A stretch of DNA of 64,000 nucleotides from Actinomycetospora chiangmaiensis DSM 45062 (GCF_000379625.1 NZ_KB903243.1:62105-126104); one strand, 5' to 3'; positions 47,615 to 56,783 are shown, counted from the first letter of the stretch. Made by a program: numbers and translations. Notes: generated from the sequence alone by a model not told the origin.

Positions 47615-49389
47615 GACGCGGTCCCCTCCCGCTGGGTCGAGCTCCGCTGCGCTGCGTCTCCCTCCACCACGAACCCCTCGATGTAGAGCCGGTCCAGCGC
47701 GATGCGGGCGAAGGTGTCGACGGCCGTCGCCGGGTCCATGATCAGCGGTTGGCCCTTGACGTTGAACGACGTGTTCACCACGCAGCCGGTGCCCGTCCGG
47801 TCCCGGACCTTCTCCAGCAGCGACGCGAACGTCGGGTTGAGGCCCGGCGTCACGGTCTGGATCCGGGCCGAGTCGTCCTCGTGGACGATGCCCGACAGCG
47901 CCGCCTTGGCCTCGGGCCGGACGTGCGCGGTGCAGAGCATGTAGTGGTCGGGGTCGAAGCCGCGGGTGACGAAGAGCCGGTCGCGGTCGTCGACGTGGAC
48001 GGCGGGCGCGAACGGGCGGAACGCCTCGCGGAACTTCACCGCGGAGTTGATGCGGTCCTTGATCCGGTCGCCGTCGGGCCGGGCGACGATGGAGCGGTTG
48101 CCCAGCGCCCGCGGGCCGAACTCCATGCGGTCGTGGAACACGGCGATGATGCGGTCGGCGGCGATGTCGTCGGCGGCGGCGGCGAGGTACTCGTCGGTCA
48201 TCCCCATCTCGCGCCACTGCAGGTCGGGGCGGGCCTCGAGGACCGCGCGCACCTCGTCGGCGGAGTACCGAGCGCCGAGGTACGGGTCGAACGGCACGCG
48301 GACCGGCTTGAGGTCGGTCGCCACCGCGTACGCCGCCCCGAGGGACGTGCCGTCGTCGCCGGAGGCCGGCTGCACGAAGAGCCGCTGCAGGCCCGGGAGG
48401 TCGGCGATCGACTGGTTGGACTTGCAGTTCAGGAACGTCCCGCCGGCGAGCGCCAGGCTCGTCTCGCCGGTCTTCTCCAGCCAGTGGCCGACGAGGTCGA
48501 CCAGCAGGTCGGTCAAACACTCCTGCATCGACGCGGCGAAGTCGGCCTCGTCACGCTGGATCGATCCGTCCGGGGTCCGCGGCGAGAAGGTCTGCTCCTC
48601 GAGCAGCGCCCGCGCCTGCGGGTAGCCGTGCTCGGCGTCGGCGAGCGCGCCGCTCGGCCAGTCGATCACGACCGAACCCTTGTCGTGATCGAACCGCGTG
48701 AGCTTCTGGAAGACCTCGCGATAACGCGACGGGTCGCCGTAGGGCGCGAGGCCCATCACCTTGTACTCGTCGTTGTTGAACTGGAACCCGAGGAAACGGG
48801 TGCCGATCGAGTACAGAATCCCGAGCGACGAGGCGATCGGCTGCGTGTGCAGCTTCTCCAGTTCGGTGCCGACGAATCGGAAGATCGACACCGAGTCGAC
48901 CTCGCCCATGCCGTCGGACACCACGGCGAGGCCGCGGTCGAAGCCACTGGGGACGATGGCGGAGAGCGCATGGGCACGGTGGTGCTCGACGGGCGTGAGC
49001 GCCGCGGCAAGCTGCGGCCAGCCCGCCTCGGTGAGCGCATCACGCACCGTCTGCGAGCTCAGCACCTCGTCGAAGTAGGCGCGGTTCATGACGAAGGCCC
49101 GGCGGTGCCGGTCGTAGTCGAAGCCGTGGGCGACCACGTCGACGTCGTCGGCGCTCACCCCCGCCTCGGCGAGGCACCACGCGATGGCCTGGCGGGGCAG
49201 CGCGCCGGTGCCCTTGTCACCGTCGAAGCGCTCCTCGGAGGCCGCCGCCACGAGTTCGCCGTCGACGATGATGGCTGCCGCGCTGTCGAGCCCCTGGGTG
49301 ATCCGGGCGTCGAGCGGGTCGATGTCGGGATTGGTCTCGCGGAGTCGCCGTTGGGAATTCGGCAGACCGCTGAGTCCGAGAACGATCAT
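47611..49389 (-). CDS. NodU/CmcH-family carbamoyltransferase
   Basis: 592 residues. N-terminal Kae1-like domain with GLDSAAAIIVDGELVAAASEERF and the metal-binding EHHRAHALSA; a YIEGF-ended C-terminal YrdC-like half with EFGPRALGNRSI and VVNTSFNVKGQPL. These enzymes make carbamoyl-adenylate from carbamoyl phosphate and ATP and transfer the carbamoyl group to a hydroxyl of a sugar or natural product (NodU, CmcH, NovN). It leads the coupled four-gene run. ATG at 49389 is 117 bp from the glycosyltransferase stop. Confidence 0.94.
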   Translation of the reverse strand: MIVLGLSGLPNSQRRLRETNPDIDPLDARITQGLDSAAAIIVDGELVAAASEERFDGDKGTGALPRQAIAWCLAEAGVSADDVDVVAHGFDYDRHRRAFVMNRAYFDEVLSSQTVRDALTEAGWPQLAAALTPVEHHRAHALSAIVPSGFDRGLAVVSDGMGEVDSVSIFRFVGTELEKLHTQPIASSLGILYSIGTRFLGFQFNNDEYKVMGLAPYGDPSRYREVFQKLTRFDHDKGSVVIDWPSGALADAEHGYPQARALLEEQTFSPRTPDGSIQRDEADFAASMQECLTDLLVDLVGHWLEKTGETSLALAGGTFLNCKSNQSIADLPGLQRLFVQPASGDDGTSLGAAYAVATDLKPVRVPFDPYLGARYSADEVRAVLEARPDLQWREMGMTDEYLAAAADDIAADRIIAVFHDRMEFGPRALGNRSIVARPDGDRIKDRINSAVKFREAFRPFAPAVHVDDRDRLFVTRGFDPDHYMLCTAHVRPEAKAALSGIVHEDDSARIQTVTPGLNPTFASLLEKVRDRTGTGCVVNTSFNVKGQPLIMDPATAVDTFARIALDRLYIEGFVVEGDAAQRSSTQREGTAS

Positions 49390-49506
49390 CGACAGGCTCC
49401 TCCACGGCTGCGTGCGGATGTTCGCCCACTATGACGTGCGAGCACGCTCCCGGTTCATCGGGGGGTCATGGATGTCCGATTCCAGAACGCGGAGCCGACA
49501 CGCCTT

Positions 49507-51495
49507 TCACACCGTCGCCGCCGGTTGCTCCGATCCGGGGAACCCGTGACCCAGGACGGTCACGAACGCGCGCTGGTAGGCGTCGACCATGGCGTCGTCG
49601 GTGTAGAGCGCGAGGGCCCGCTCCCGGCCCGCCCGGCCGAGCCGCGCCAGCTCCGCCCGGTCGTCGAGCACCCCGGCGAGGGCCCGCGACCAGGCCTCGA
49701 CGGTGACGGGCTCGACGACGACGCCGGCCGCACCGCCGTCGAGCATCTCGGGGACCGATCCGCTCGCGGAGGCCATCACCGGCATGCCCCGTGTCATGGC
49801 CTCGACCATCACGAGGGGGAAGGCCTCGAAGCCGCTCGGCACGCAGAGCACGTCGGTCTCCGCGAAGGCGTGGTCCGGGCCCGGCGAGACGCCCCGCCAG
49901 TGCACCCGGTCGGTGAGGTGGGCCGGGGTCTCGGCCTCCATCACGTCGCGGTCGGGTCCCTCGCCGAAGATGTCGAGCGTCCAGTCGTCGCGGCCGAGGG
50001 CGTCGAGCGCCCGGATCAGCAGGGTCGTGTTCTTGTAGGTCTTCAGGCGCGTGAGCATGCAGAACCGCACCGGACCCGTCGTCGGGACCTCGCCGAGCGG
50101 TGTGCCCGGGGTGAGGCCGTTCGGCGCGACCATGACGCGGTCGGTGAGCCGCTGGTGGCGCGACAGGTCGGCGTGGTGCTGCCGGGAGAGCACCAGGAGG
50201 CCGTCGGCGGTGCGCAGGGCACGGGCCTGGGCCTCGGAGTAGGTCGGGCGGTCGAGCTCGGCGGGGTCGTGCGCCGCGGGAATCCAGTACCGCTGCTGGC
50301 CGGTGACGCGGCCGAGCGCGCGCCACGCCGTCGCGAAACCGATCTCGGTCTTCGTGCACCCCCCGACGACGATCGCCTCGTCGGTCGCGGCCACGTCGAC
50401 CACCGGCTGCCACCAGGGCTGCATGAACATGCGCACCCGGGGGTCGAGCTCGCTGATGTACTGCCCGAGGTGCTGCAGGCACACCAGCGTCACGGGGTGA
50501 CCGCGCTCGACGAGCTCGTTGGCGAGCACCACGCGCTGCCGCTCGGCGCCGCCGGGCCGCAGGCCGTTGGTGATCACCACGACGGCGGGTCGTCCCCCGG
50601 CCTGCGCGGCCAGGGCGTCCAGCCGCGCGCGACGCGGGCCGCGCTTGGAACGCTGGACGCGGTCGAGCAGCGTCGACCCGGCCGCGTAGAGCGAGCCACG
50701 CCCGGCGTTGTGCTCCAGGCCCAGGACCATCACCTGGGCGGATCGCAGCAGGTCGCCGCCGCGCATGGAGGCGAGCGGGTCGTCGGCCACGGTGCCACCG
50801 GAGGAGTGCCGGACCTGCGGCTCGGCCTCGTCGACCAGGCGCAGCTGCCATCCGTGCCGCCGGGCGTTCGGCTGCCACGTGGCGTCCTCGCCGTAGACGA
50901 AGAACTGCTCGTCGAACGGACCGAGCGCGTTCCAGGCGTCGCGGGAGATGAACAGCGCGCAGCCGGTGAGGTAGCCGTCGACCTGCTCGGGCGCCTCCGG
51001 GTAGAGGTCGCTGACGGTGCGGCCGCGCAGGCGCTTCGCGTACCCGGCCGAGTTCAGCAGGTTGCGCACCACGCCCTGCTCGCGGTGCGCGACGTCCCAC
51101 GGCAGGTCGCGGCCCTCGGGGTCGAGCACGGTCGGCGAGACCACGGCGACGCCGGGCTCGGCCAGCACCTCCCGGGCGCGTGTGCACGGCCCGAGGAGCT
51201 CGGCGTCGGGGTTGAGCTGCAGGACGTCGCAGTCCGGCACCTGCGCCATCAGCTTGTTCATGGCGGCGATGTAGCCGAGGTTGAACTCGGAGAAGGTCCA
51301 CGTGACGTCGGGTCGGGTGGCCGCCAGGGCCTTCACGGCGGGCGAGCCGGCGGAACCGTTGTCCCACACGTGCACCCGGGCCTCGGGCAGCCACTTGTCG
51401 ACGCTCGCGAGCGCGCGGTCCAGGAGATCCGCCCGCCGGTAGGAGACGATCAGGACCGCGAGTTCACGTGGGACCACGGTCGACGATCGTGTCAC
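49507..51495 (-). CDS. Bifunctional GT2-GT4 glycosyltransferase fusion
   Basis: 662 residues. First half (about 1-285) is a GT2/rhamnosyltransferase-like domain: AVLIVSYRRADLLDRAL, NPDAELLG (DxD-like) and FVYGEDATWQ. Second half (about 300-650) is a GT4 domain with VITNGLRPGGAERQRVVLA and the donor motif GFEAFPLVMVEAM. Fusions of this kind build surface polysaccharide or natural-product glycans by adding two sugars. GTG start. Probably in one transcript with the carbamoyltransferase and the GNAT-like gene, which it follows by 15 bp. Confidence 0.88.
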   Translation of the reverse strand: MTRSSTVVPRELAVLIVSYRRADLLDRALASVDKWLPEARVHVWDNGSAGSPAVKALAATRPDVTWTFSEFNLGYIAAMNKLMAQVPDCDVLQLNPDAELLGPCTRAREVLAEPGVAVVSPTVLDPEGRDLPWDVAHREQGVVRNLLNSAGYAKRLRGRTVSDLYPEAPEQVDGYLTGCALFISRDAWNALGPFDEQFFVYGEDATWQPNARRHGWQLRLVDEAEPQVRHSSGGTVADDPLASMRGGDLLRSAQVMVLGLEHNAGRGSLYAAGSTLLDRVQRSKRGPRRARLDALAAQAGGRPAVVVITNGLRPGGAERQRVVLANELVERGHPVTLVCLQHLGQYISELDPRVRMFMQPWWQPVVDVAATDEAIVVGGCTKTEIGFATAWRALGRVTGQQRYWIPAAHDPAELDRPTYSEAQARALRTADGLLVLSRQHHADLSRHQRLTDRVMVAPNGLTPGTPLGEVPTTGPVRFCMLTRLKTYKNTTLLIRALDALGRDDWTLDIFGEGPDRDVMEAETPAHLTDRVHWRGVSPGPDHAFAETDVLCVPSGFEAFPLVMVEAMTRGMPVMASASGSVPEMLDGGAAGVVVEPVTVEAWSRALAGVLDDRAELARLGRAGRERALALYTDDAMVDAYQRAFVTVLGHGFPGSEQPAATV

Positions 51496-51510
51496 GCGCC
51501 CCGGCCGGGA

Positions 51511-52572
51511 CTACTGGCGGGCGGCGTGGGAGACAAGCCACTCGCCGTCGAGGTGGCTGCAGAGCGCGGTGGTGGAGCTGAGCAGACCCAGCACGTTCGC
51601 CTCCGCGTGGACCAGCGCCCGCGCGTTCTTGCGGACCACCACGCCCGGGCGCCCGATCAGCCCCGCCGTCGCCGGCTCGAGCCGCCCCTGCACCGCCGAG
51701 GCGCCATGCGCCGCGGCGTGGGCGATCAGATGGTCGAGCACCGGGTCGGGGTCGGTGCCGGTGACGCCGACCTGCAGCACCTCGGCGACCCCACCGGGCG
51801 TCAGCAGGTACAGGAACCAGCCCAGCACCCGCCCCTGGGGCCCGCGCACGAGCCGGGCCCACAGCGCGCCGCGGCCCAGCCGACGGACCTCGGCGAGGAC
51901 CCACTGCAGGTACACCGGGTCGTAGTCCGGCCGCAGCCGCAGCCGACGGCCCGCCGTCGCGACCTGCTCGGCGAGGGTCTCCGCGTCCAGCTCCTCGGTC
52001 GAGCCGAGGGGCCGCGGCGGGGGCGGGACCAGCCGGCTGCCGACGGCGTCCACGGGGCGGGAGAGCAGGCGGGCGGCGCGGCCCAGGCGGGCGGAGCGGC
52101 GGCCGACGAGGGTGCCCGCCGTCGCCGCCGGTGCGAGCACCCGGAACCACGCGATCGACTGGCCGGCGAGCTCCTGGCCGCCGAGCCCGAGCCAGAGCCC
52201 GCGGGAGTCGTCGTTCGCGCGGTCGGCGATCGTGAACTCCTGCGCGCCGCCGAGGAGCTTGCGGTTGAGCAGCGCCCCGACGCCCTTCGAGCGCCAGTCG
52301 GGGTGCGCGACGAGGTTGCTGCTCACCGCCATCCGCACCCGGCGCCCGTCGAGCACCATCCGGCGGGTGCTCGCGGCGATGAAGCCGACGATGCCGCCGT
52401 CGGGGCCCTCGTGCACCAGCGAGGGGATCTCCGGGTCCGCCCAGGGGTCCTCGAACAGGATCCGACGGAAGTAGGGCGCGACGTGCTCGGCCGAGGCACC
52501 CCCCATGACCTGGGCGAACAGGGTGCTGACCTGGGGGAGGTCACTGCGCTGGAGCGCGCGGATACCGGCCAC
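51511..52572 (-). CDS. GNAT-like N-acyltransferase protein (FemAB/GNAT type)
   Basis: 353 residues. N-terminal GNAT: IRALQRSDLPQVSTLFAQV, AVSSNLVAHPDWRSKGVGALL (acetyl-CoA loop). The second half has another GNAT-like fold, with RPDYDPVYLQWVL and FLYLLTPGGVAEVLQVGV, giving a FemAB-like two-lobed protein. Comparable proteins sit in exopolysaccharide and capsule clusters. GTG start at 52572. Its stop is 15 bp from the glycosyltransferase start, so it heads the leftward cluster. Confidence 0.78.
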   Translation of the reverse strand: MAGIRALQRSDLPQVSTLFAQVMGGASAEHVAPYFRRILFEDPWADPEIPSLVHEGPDGGIVGFIAASTRRMVLDGRRVRMAVSSNLVAHPDWRSKGVGALLNRKLLGGAQEFTIADRANDDSRGLWLGLGGQELAGQSIAWFRVLAPAATAGTLVGRRSARLGRAARLLSRPVDAVGSRLVPPPPRPLGSTEELDAETLAEQVATAGRRLRLRPDYDPVYLQWVLAEVRRLGRGALWARLVRGPQGRVLGWFLYLLTPGGVAEVLQVGVTGTDPDPVLDHLIAHAAAHGASAVQGRLEPATAGLIGRPGVVVRKNARALVHAEANVLGLLSSTTALCSHLDGEWLVSHAARQ

Positions 52573-52622
52573 CCGCCGCACTCTACGGACAGCCGTCCGG
52601 GCGTCCGGTCGGCGGCGACCCG

Positions 52623-53222
52623 TCACCCCGTGGCGCCGGCGCACGCCGTCAGTCCGGCGAGCAGGTCCCCGACGACGGTCGGCTCCACCAGGTTCTCCGT
52701 GACGACGAGGCCGGGCATCAGCGTGATGACGAGCCGCGCGACGGCACCCGGGCTCGTTCCCGGCGCGACGAGCCCGGCGTCGATCCAGCGCCGGACGAGG
52801 TCCTCGACGTGCCGTGCGACGGCGCGGTAGTACGCCGCGACCCGCGCACGGAGGTGGTCGCGGCGCAGCGCCTCGGTCCACGCCTGCATGGCGAGCCGGG
52901 AGAGGTCGTAGGGCTCCCCCCGACGCGCCTGCACCGTGGCCACGAGCTGCTCGACCAGCCGGTCGGGGCCGGGCAGCGGGTCGTCGTCGAGCAGCGTCGC
53001 GAACACCGCCTCCGCGGCCGCGAGCGCCTCGTCGACGGTCGCGTCGATCAGCTCGTCCTTGCTCGCGAAGTAGCGGTAGACCGCGTTCGCGGACATGCCG
53101 CTGGCCTCGATGACCTGGTCCATGGAGGTCGCGTGGAAGCCGTCACGTGAGAAGCACGACCAGGCGCTCTCCAGGACGTGCCGACGACGGCGGTTCCAGG
53201 TCTCGGTGGTCAGGCGCGGCAT
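52623..53222 (-). CDS. TetR-family transcriptional regulator
   Basis: 199 residues. HTH: RRRRHVLESAWSCFSRDGF, TSMDQVIEASGMSANAVYRYF. The ligand domain contains VARHVEDLVRRWIDAGLVAPG. It diverges from the 6PGDH-like gene, with a near-perfect TAACG-AA-CGTTC-type palindrome in the 101-bp gap, so it likely represses that operon and itself. Confidence 0.9.
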   Translation of the reverse strand: MPRLTTETWNRRRRHVLESAWSCFSRDGFHATSMDQVIEASGMSANAVYRYFASKDELIDATVDEALAAAEAVFATLLDDDPLPGPDRLVEQLVATVQARRGEPYDLSRLAMQAWTEALRRDHLRARVAAYYRAVARHVEDLVRRWIDAGLVAPGTSPGAVARLVITLMPGLVVTENLVEPTVVGDLLAGLTACAGATG

Positions 53223-53288
53223 CGCACCAGCGTAAAGCGAGAACGACGACTCGCGTTTGACGGGGATGATCGACGGATCTACCTTTGC

Positions 53289-53304
53289 GATAACGAACGT
53301 TCTC
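53289..53304. promoter_or_regulatory. TetR operator candidate
   Basis: A 16-bp dyad GATAACGA/ACGTTCTC, with 12 of 16 positions symmetrical and an ACGWACGT-like core typical of TetR sites. It lies 20 bp before the oxidoreductase start in the divergent TetR promoter region. Confidence 0.6.
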
Positions 53305-53323
53305 GTGATGGGAGATGATCGTC

Positions 53324-54202
53324 ATGCGCGTCGCCGTCCTCGGGACCGGCGCCATCGGCGCCGGCATGGCCCGCAGCCTGCTGCGGGCCGGCCACACGGT
53401 CACGGCCTGGAACCGCACCCGGGACCGGGCGGAGCCCGTGGGGGACGAGGGCGCCCGGATCGCCGACACGCCCGCCGGGGCGGTCGCGGGCGCCGAGGTC
53501 GTCGTCGTGATCGTGTTCGACCGCGACGCCGTGCTCGACGTCCTGCAGCGCATCGCCGGTGCCCTCGGGGACGGGGCCGTCGTGGTGCAGAGCGCGACGG
53601 TCGGCGTCGACGTCGACACCGTGGTCGCCGCCGCCGACCGGCTCGGCATGCGGCTCGTGGACGCCCCTGTGCTGGGCAACCGCGGGCCGGCCGAACGGGG
53701 CGAGCTCCACGTCATGGCCGCCGGCGACCCCGCCCTGCGCCCGGCCGTCGACCCGGTGCTCGACGCGATCGCCGCGACGGTCACCTGGGTCGGCGACGCC
53801 CCCGGCCCGGCCAGCCGCGTCAAGCTCGCCGCCAACGCCTGGGTCACCACCCTCAACCTCGCGATGGCCCAGGCCGTCGCGCTGGCCGCCGGGCTGGGCG
53901 TCGATCCGCGCCACGTCCTCGACGTCGTCCACGGGTCCGCCGCGGACAGTCCGTACCTGGGCTACAAGCGGGCGATCGCCCTGGGCGAGGACGACACCGT
54001 GATCACCGCGGTCGACGCCGTCCGCAAGGACATCGACCTCATCGGCGTCGCGGCGCGCTCGGCCGGCCTCCCGACCGATCTCGTCGACGTCGTCGACGCG
54101 CTCTACGCCCGCGCGTCGGCCGACGGCGACGGGGCCCGGGACATGGCCCGGCTCGTCACGACGCTGGGTCGCCCGGCCGATCCGGACGGAGCCTCGTCGT
54201 GA
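53324..54202 (+). CDS. 6PGDH/3-hydroxyisobutyrate-dehydrogenase-like NAD(P) oxidoreductase
   Basis: 292 residues. Rossmann motif VAVLGTGAIGAGMARSLL, NRTRDRAEP for NADP binding, the substrate loop GNRGPAERG (usual pattern xDAPxxGG varies), and the catalytic Lys in SRVKLAANAW. Members reduce or oxidise beta-hydroxyacids or imines. ATG at 53324 chosen over 53315 because a GGGAG site is better spaced. Overlaps the FAD monooxygenase by GTGA, so it starts the operon. Confidence 0.88.
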   Translation: MRVAVLGTGAIGAGMARSLLRAGHTVTAWNRTRDRAEPVGDEGARIADTPAGAVAGAEVVVVIVFDRDAVLDVLQRIAGALGDGAVVVQSATVGVDVDTVVAAADRLGMRLVDAPVLGNRGPAERGELHVMAAGDPALRPAVDPVLDAIAATVTWVGDAPGPASRVKLAANAWVTTLNLAMAQAVALAAGLGVDPRHVLDVVHGSAADSPYLGYKRAIALGEDDTVITAVDAVRKDIDLIGVAARSAGLPTDLVDVVDALYARASADGDGARDMARLVTTLGRPADPDGASS

Positions 54203-55623
54203 CCGCCACCCTGCCGATCCGGACCGACGTGCTCGTCGTCGGCGCCGGTCCCGCCGGCCTCACGCTCACCACCGCACTGGCCCTGGCCGGCGTCGACCAC
54301 GTCACCCTCGAGCCGAAGGAGCAGGTCTCCCCCGGCGCGAAGGCCGCCGGCGTCCAGCCCCGGACGCTGGAGTACCTCGACCGCCTCGGGGTCGGCGCCA
54401 CGCTGGTCGCCCGCGGTCTGCCCGGCGACGGGTTCGCGCTGCGCGAGGGCGACGACGACCTGCTGCGCGTGTCCTACGCGTCGCTGGACAGCCCGCACCC
54501 GCACCTGCTGCTCGTGGGCCAGGACGTCACCGAGCAGGTCCTCGCGGACCGGCTCGACGCCGTCGGCGGGCAGCTGTTCCGCGGCCACCGGCTGCTCGCG
54601 TGGCAGCGCACCCACCCCGGCGTGCTCGCCACCGTCGCCTCCCCGGACGGCGTCGTCCGGACGGTGCAGGCCCGCTATCTCGTGGGCGCGGACGGCCTGC
54701 ACAGCCCGGTGCGCGAGGCGGCGGGCATCGCGTTCCGGGGCGACTCCCCGGCCGCCCTGTTCGCCCTGGCCGACGTCCACCTGGACCTCGACGGACCGTC
54801 GGACACCGACACCGCGTTCTTCCTCGCGCCCGACGGGGTCGCCCTGGTCTCGCCCATGCCCGACGGGATGCACCGCATCGTCGCCTCGGCCCCGCCGGGG
54901 ACGCCCCCACCCTCGGCGTCCGACGTCGAGGGGACCCTCGCGACGCATACCGGCGGCGCGCTGCGGACGGCGCAGGTCGTCGACCTGGTCGCGTCGACGA
55001 CGTACCGCTTCCAGCAGCGGGTCGCCGCGCGCCTCGTCGACGGGCCGGTCGCGCTGCTCGGCGACGCCGCGCACACCCACAGCCCGGCCGGCGGTCAGGG
55101 CATGAACACCGGCATCCAGGACGCCGCCGACCTCGCCTGGCGTCTCACCGAGATCCTCCGCCACGGCGCCCCGGAGTCGCTGCTCGACGGGTACGACGAC
55201 GAGCGGCGCCCGGTCGCGGAGGAACTCATCGCGTTCACCGGGCAGCTGACGACGCTCGCCACGCTCACCGACCCCCGGCTCGGGGCACTGCGCAACACCG
55301 TGCTCGCCGCCGTCCGCGGGATCGCGGAGGTCACCGACTTCCTCGCCGGCCGGCTCTCCCAGCTCGACCTCGGGTACACCGGGGACGCGCCGGTCGGCCG
55401 ACGGCTGCCCCCGACCCGCCTGGCCGCCCCCGTCGACGCCCCGGTGTGGGTGTTCGCGGACCCGGCGACGACCGCGGTGAGCGGGGACCGGCCACGGATC
55501 GTGCCCGCGCCCACGCTGGACACGACGGTCCTGGTCCGTCCCGACGGGATCGTCGACGCCGTCGGGCTCGGCGCGGACGAGGCGCGGGAGCGCCTCGTGC
55601 ACCTCGACCCGGAGGCACCGTGA
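54199..55623 (+). CDS. FAD-dependent aromatic hydroxylase (group A monooxygenase)
   Basis: 474 residues. GxGxxG in VLVVGAGPAGLTLTTAL, DG motif VGADGLHSPVR, and GD motif LLGDAAHTHSPAGGQGMN. Such flavoproteins hydroxylate phenols, polyketides or rifamycin-type compounds with NADPH and O2. The C-terminus has a partial thioredoxin-like domain. Coupled to the gene before and the VOC gene after by GTGA overlaps, suggesting an aromatic degradation or resistance operon. Start is the overlapping GTG. Confidence 0.93.
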   Translation: MTATLPIRTDVLVVGAGPAGLTLTTALALAGVDHVTLEPKEQVSPGAKAAGVQPRTLEYLDRLGVGATLVARGLPGDGFALREGDDDLLRVSYASLDSPHPHLLLVGQDVTEQVLADRLDAVGGQLFRGHRLLAWQRTHPGVLATVASPDGVVRTVQARYLVGADGLHSPVREAAGIAFRGDSPAALFALADVHLDLDGPSDTDTAFFLAPDGVALVSPMPDGMHRIVASAPPGTPPPSASDVEGTLATHTGGALRTAQVVDLVASTTYRFQQRVAARLVDGPVALLGDAAHTHSPAGGQGMNTGIQDAADLAWRLTEILRHGAPESLLDGYDDERRPVAEELIAFTGQLTTLATLTDPRLGALRNTVLAAVRGIAEVTDFLAGRLSQLDLGYTGDAPVGRRLPPTRLAAPVDAPVWVFADPATTAVSGDRPRIVPAPTLDTTVLVRPDGIVDAVGLGADEARERLVHLDPEAP

Positions 55624-56078
55624 CCCCCTCGCTGCGCGGCATCCACCACGTGAAGCTGCCGGTCTCCGACCTGCTGCGCTCCGTCGACTTCTACACGGCG
55701 GTGTTCGGCGCCGTGCGGCTCACGGACGCCGACCACGTCGACGGCGACGGGCGGCTCTACGCCGTGATCCTCCGGGTGCCCGGCCTCGACCCCCTCGTCG
55801 AACTGCGGCTCGACGCGGAGCAGGCCCGGGCGTCGGCCGGTTTCGACCCGCTCACCCTCGCCGTCGACGACCGCGCCGCGCTCGCGGCCTGGTCGGCGCA
55901 CCTCGACGCGCGGGGCGTGGCCCACTCGCCCGTGATCGCCGCGATCCGGGCGTGGCTGGTGGTGTTCGCCGACCCCGACGGAACCCGGCTGCGGCTCTAC
56001 ACCCTCGAGCAGCACGGTCCGGAGGTCGCACCCGCCGTCGACGACCCGTGGCTCGCGCGCCCGTCAGCCCCGCGGTGA
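55620..56078 (+). CDS. VOC-family protein (glyoxalase/extradiol-like)
   Basis: 152 residues, one VOC module: RGIHHVKLPVSDLLRSVDFY with a metal His, and VFADPDGTRLRLYTLEQ with the metal Glu at the end. Could be a ring-cleavage dioxygenase-like or isomerase enzyme acting on the product of the hydroxylase. GTG start overlapping the hydroxylase stop. The 3' end overlaps the convergent zinc-ribbon gene by 15 bp. Confidence 0.88.
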   Translation: MTPSLRGIHHVKLPVSDLLRSVDFYTAVFGAVRLTDADHVDGDGRLYAVILRVPGLDPLVELRLDAEQARASAGFDPLTLAVDDRAALAAWSAHLDARGVAHSPVIAAIRAWLVVFADPDGTRLRLYTLEQHGPEVAPAVDDPWLARPSAPR

Positions 56079-56612
56079 CCCGCAGCCCGGGCAGAAGTTG
56101 GCGTTGCCCACCTGGGTCCCGCAGTTCCGGCACGACGCGCTCACGCGCAACGGCCCGCCGCAGTGGCCGCAGTAGGCCCCGTCGCCGTAGGACCCGCAGC
56201 GGCCGCACCGGCCCTCGACCGTGGGCGCCGGGCGGGGGACGCACTGCAGGCAGTAGCCCGCGGCGTCGTTCCAGCACATCTGCCGGCACAGCCACGACCC
56301 GCACCCGCGGCACTGCACGAACTCGTCCGCGACGTCGGCCGAGGCCTCCTGGAGACGCTTGTCGTTGGTCGTCCCGCGGGTGCTGCCGCGGCCCCAGGAC
56401 GCCAGGAGACCGACGCTCTCCATGCGGTTGCCCCACTCCCCGCCGATGAGGTCCCCGGCGAGCGCGGCGATCCGGCCCCCGGTCCCCGTGACGGAGTGCC
56501 GGAACCGGGAGCGCACGCCGTTCCCGCAGCGCAGGCAGCGGAACTCGTACTGGTAGCCCTCGTTCGTGCTGACGTCCGAGTAGTTGCTGGTGAACGGGAT
56601 GACGGACGTCAT
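56064..56612 (-). CDS. Multi-zinc-ribbon protein of unknown function
   Basis: 182 residues with seven or eight CxxC-type knuckles: CLRC, CRGC, CRQMC, CLQC, CGRC, CGHC, CRNC and CPGC. The last four resemble the double zinc ribbons (DZR) found in signalling and adaptor proteins. A Gly/Trp-rich middle segment has one amphipathic region. ATG at 56612 chosen. Convergent with the VOC gene. No neighbouring partner is apparent. It likely binds two to four zinc ions; its role is unknown. Confidence 0.8.
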   Translation of the reverse strand: MTSVIPFTSNYSDVSTNEGYQYEFRCLRCGNGVRSRFRHSVTGTGGRIAALAGDLIGGEWGNRMESVGLLASWGRGSTRGTTNDKRLQEASADVADEFVQCRGCGSWLCRQMCWNDAAGYCLQCVPRPAPTVEGRCGRCGSYGDGAYCGHCGGPLRVSASCRNCGTQVGNANFCPGCGSPRG

Positions 56613-56715
56613 CGGCAGCGCTCCAGGAGGTGAGGTAGGCCAACCAACCGGACGATCGTGGCCCGCTCGGCCCGCCGCATCTGCAGTAGTCGGCTACTGC
56701 ATCACCATGGGTGCC

Positions 56716-56740
56716 GGACGGTCGCGTTCGGCGACCGTCC
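56716..56740 (-). terminator. Stem-loop after the molybdopterin subunit gene (distal)
   Basis: Perfect 10-bp arms (56716-56725, 56731-56740) with a 5-base loop, downstream of the leftward molybdoenzyme gene. Second of two adjacent stem-loops. Confidence 0.6.
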
Positions 56741-56750
56741 CCGCACGCAC

Positions 56751-56783
56751 GAACGGCACCCCCGCCGCGCGGAGGTGCCGTTC
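56751..56783 (-). terminator. Stem-loop after the molybdopterin subunit gene (proximal)
   Basis: Perfect 10-bp arms (56751-56760, 56774-56783) around a 13-base loop, 13 bp after the stop of the leftward molybdoenzyme gene. Confidence 0.6.
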
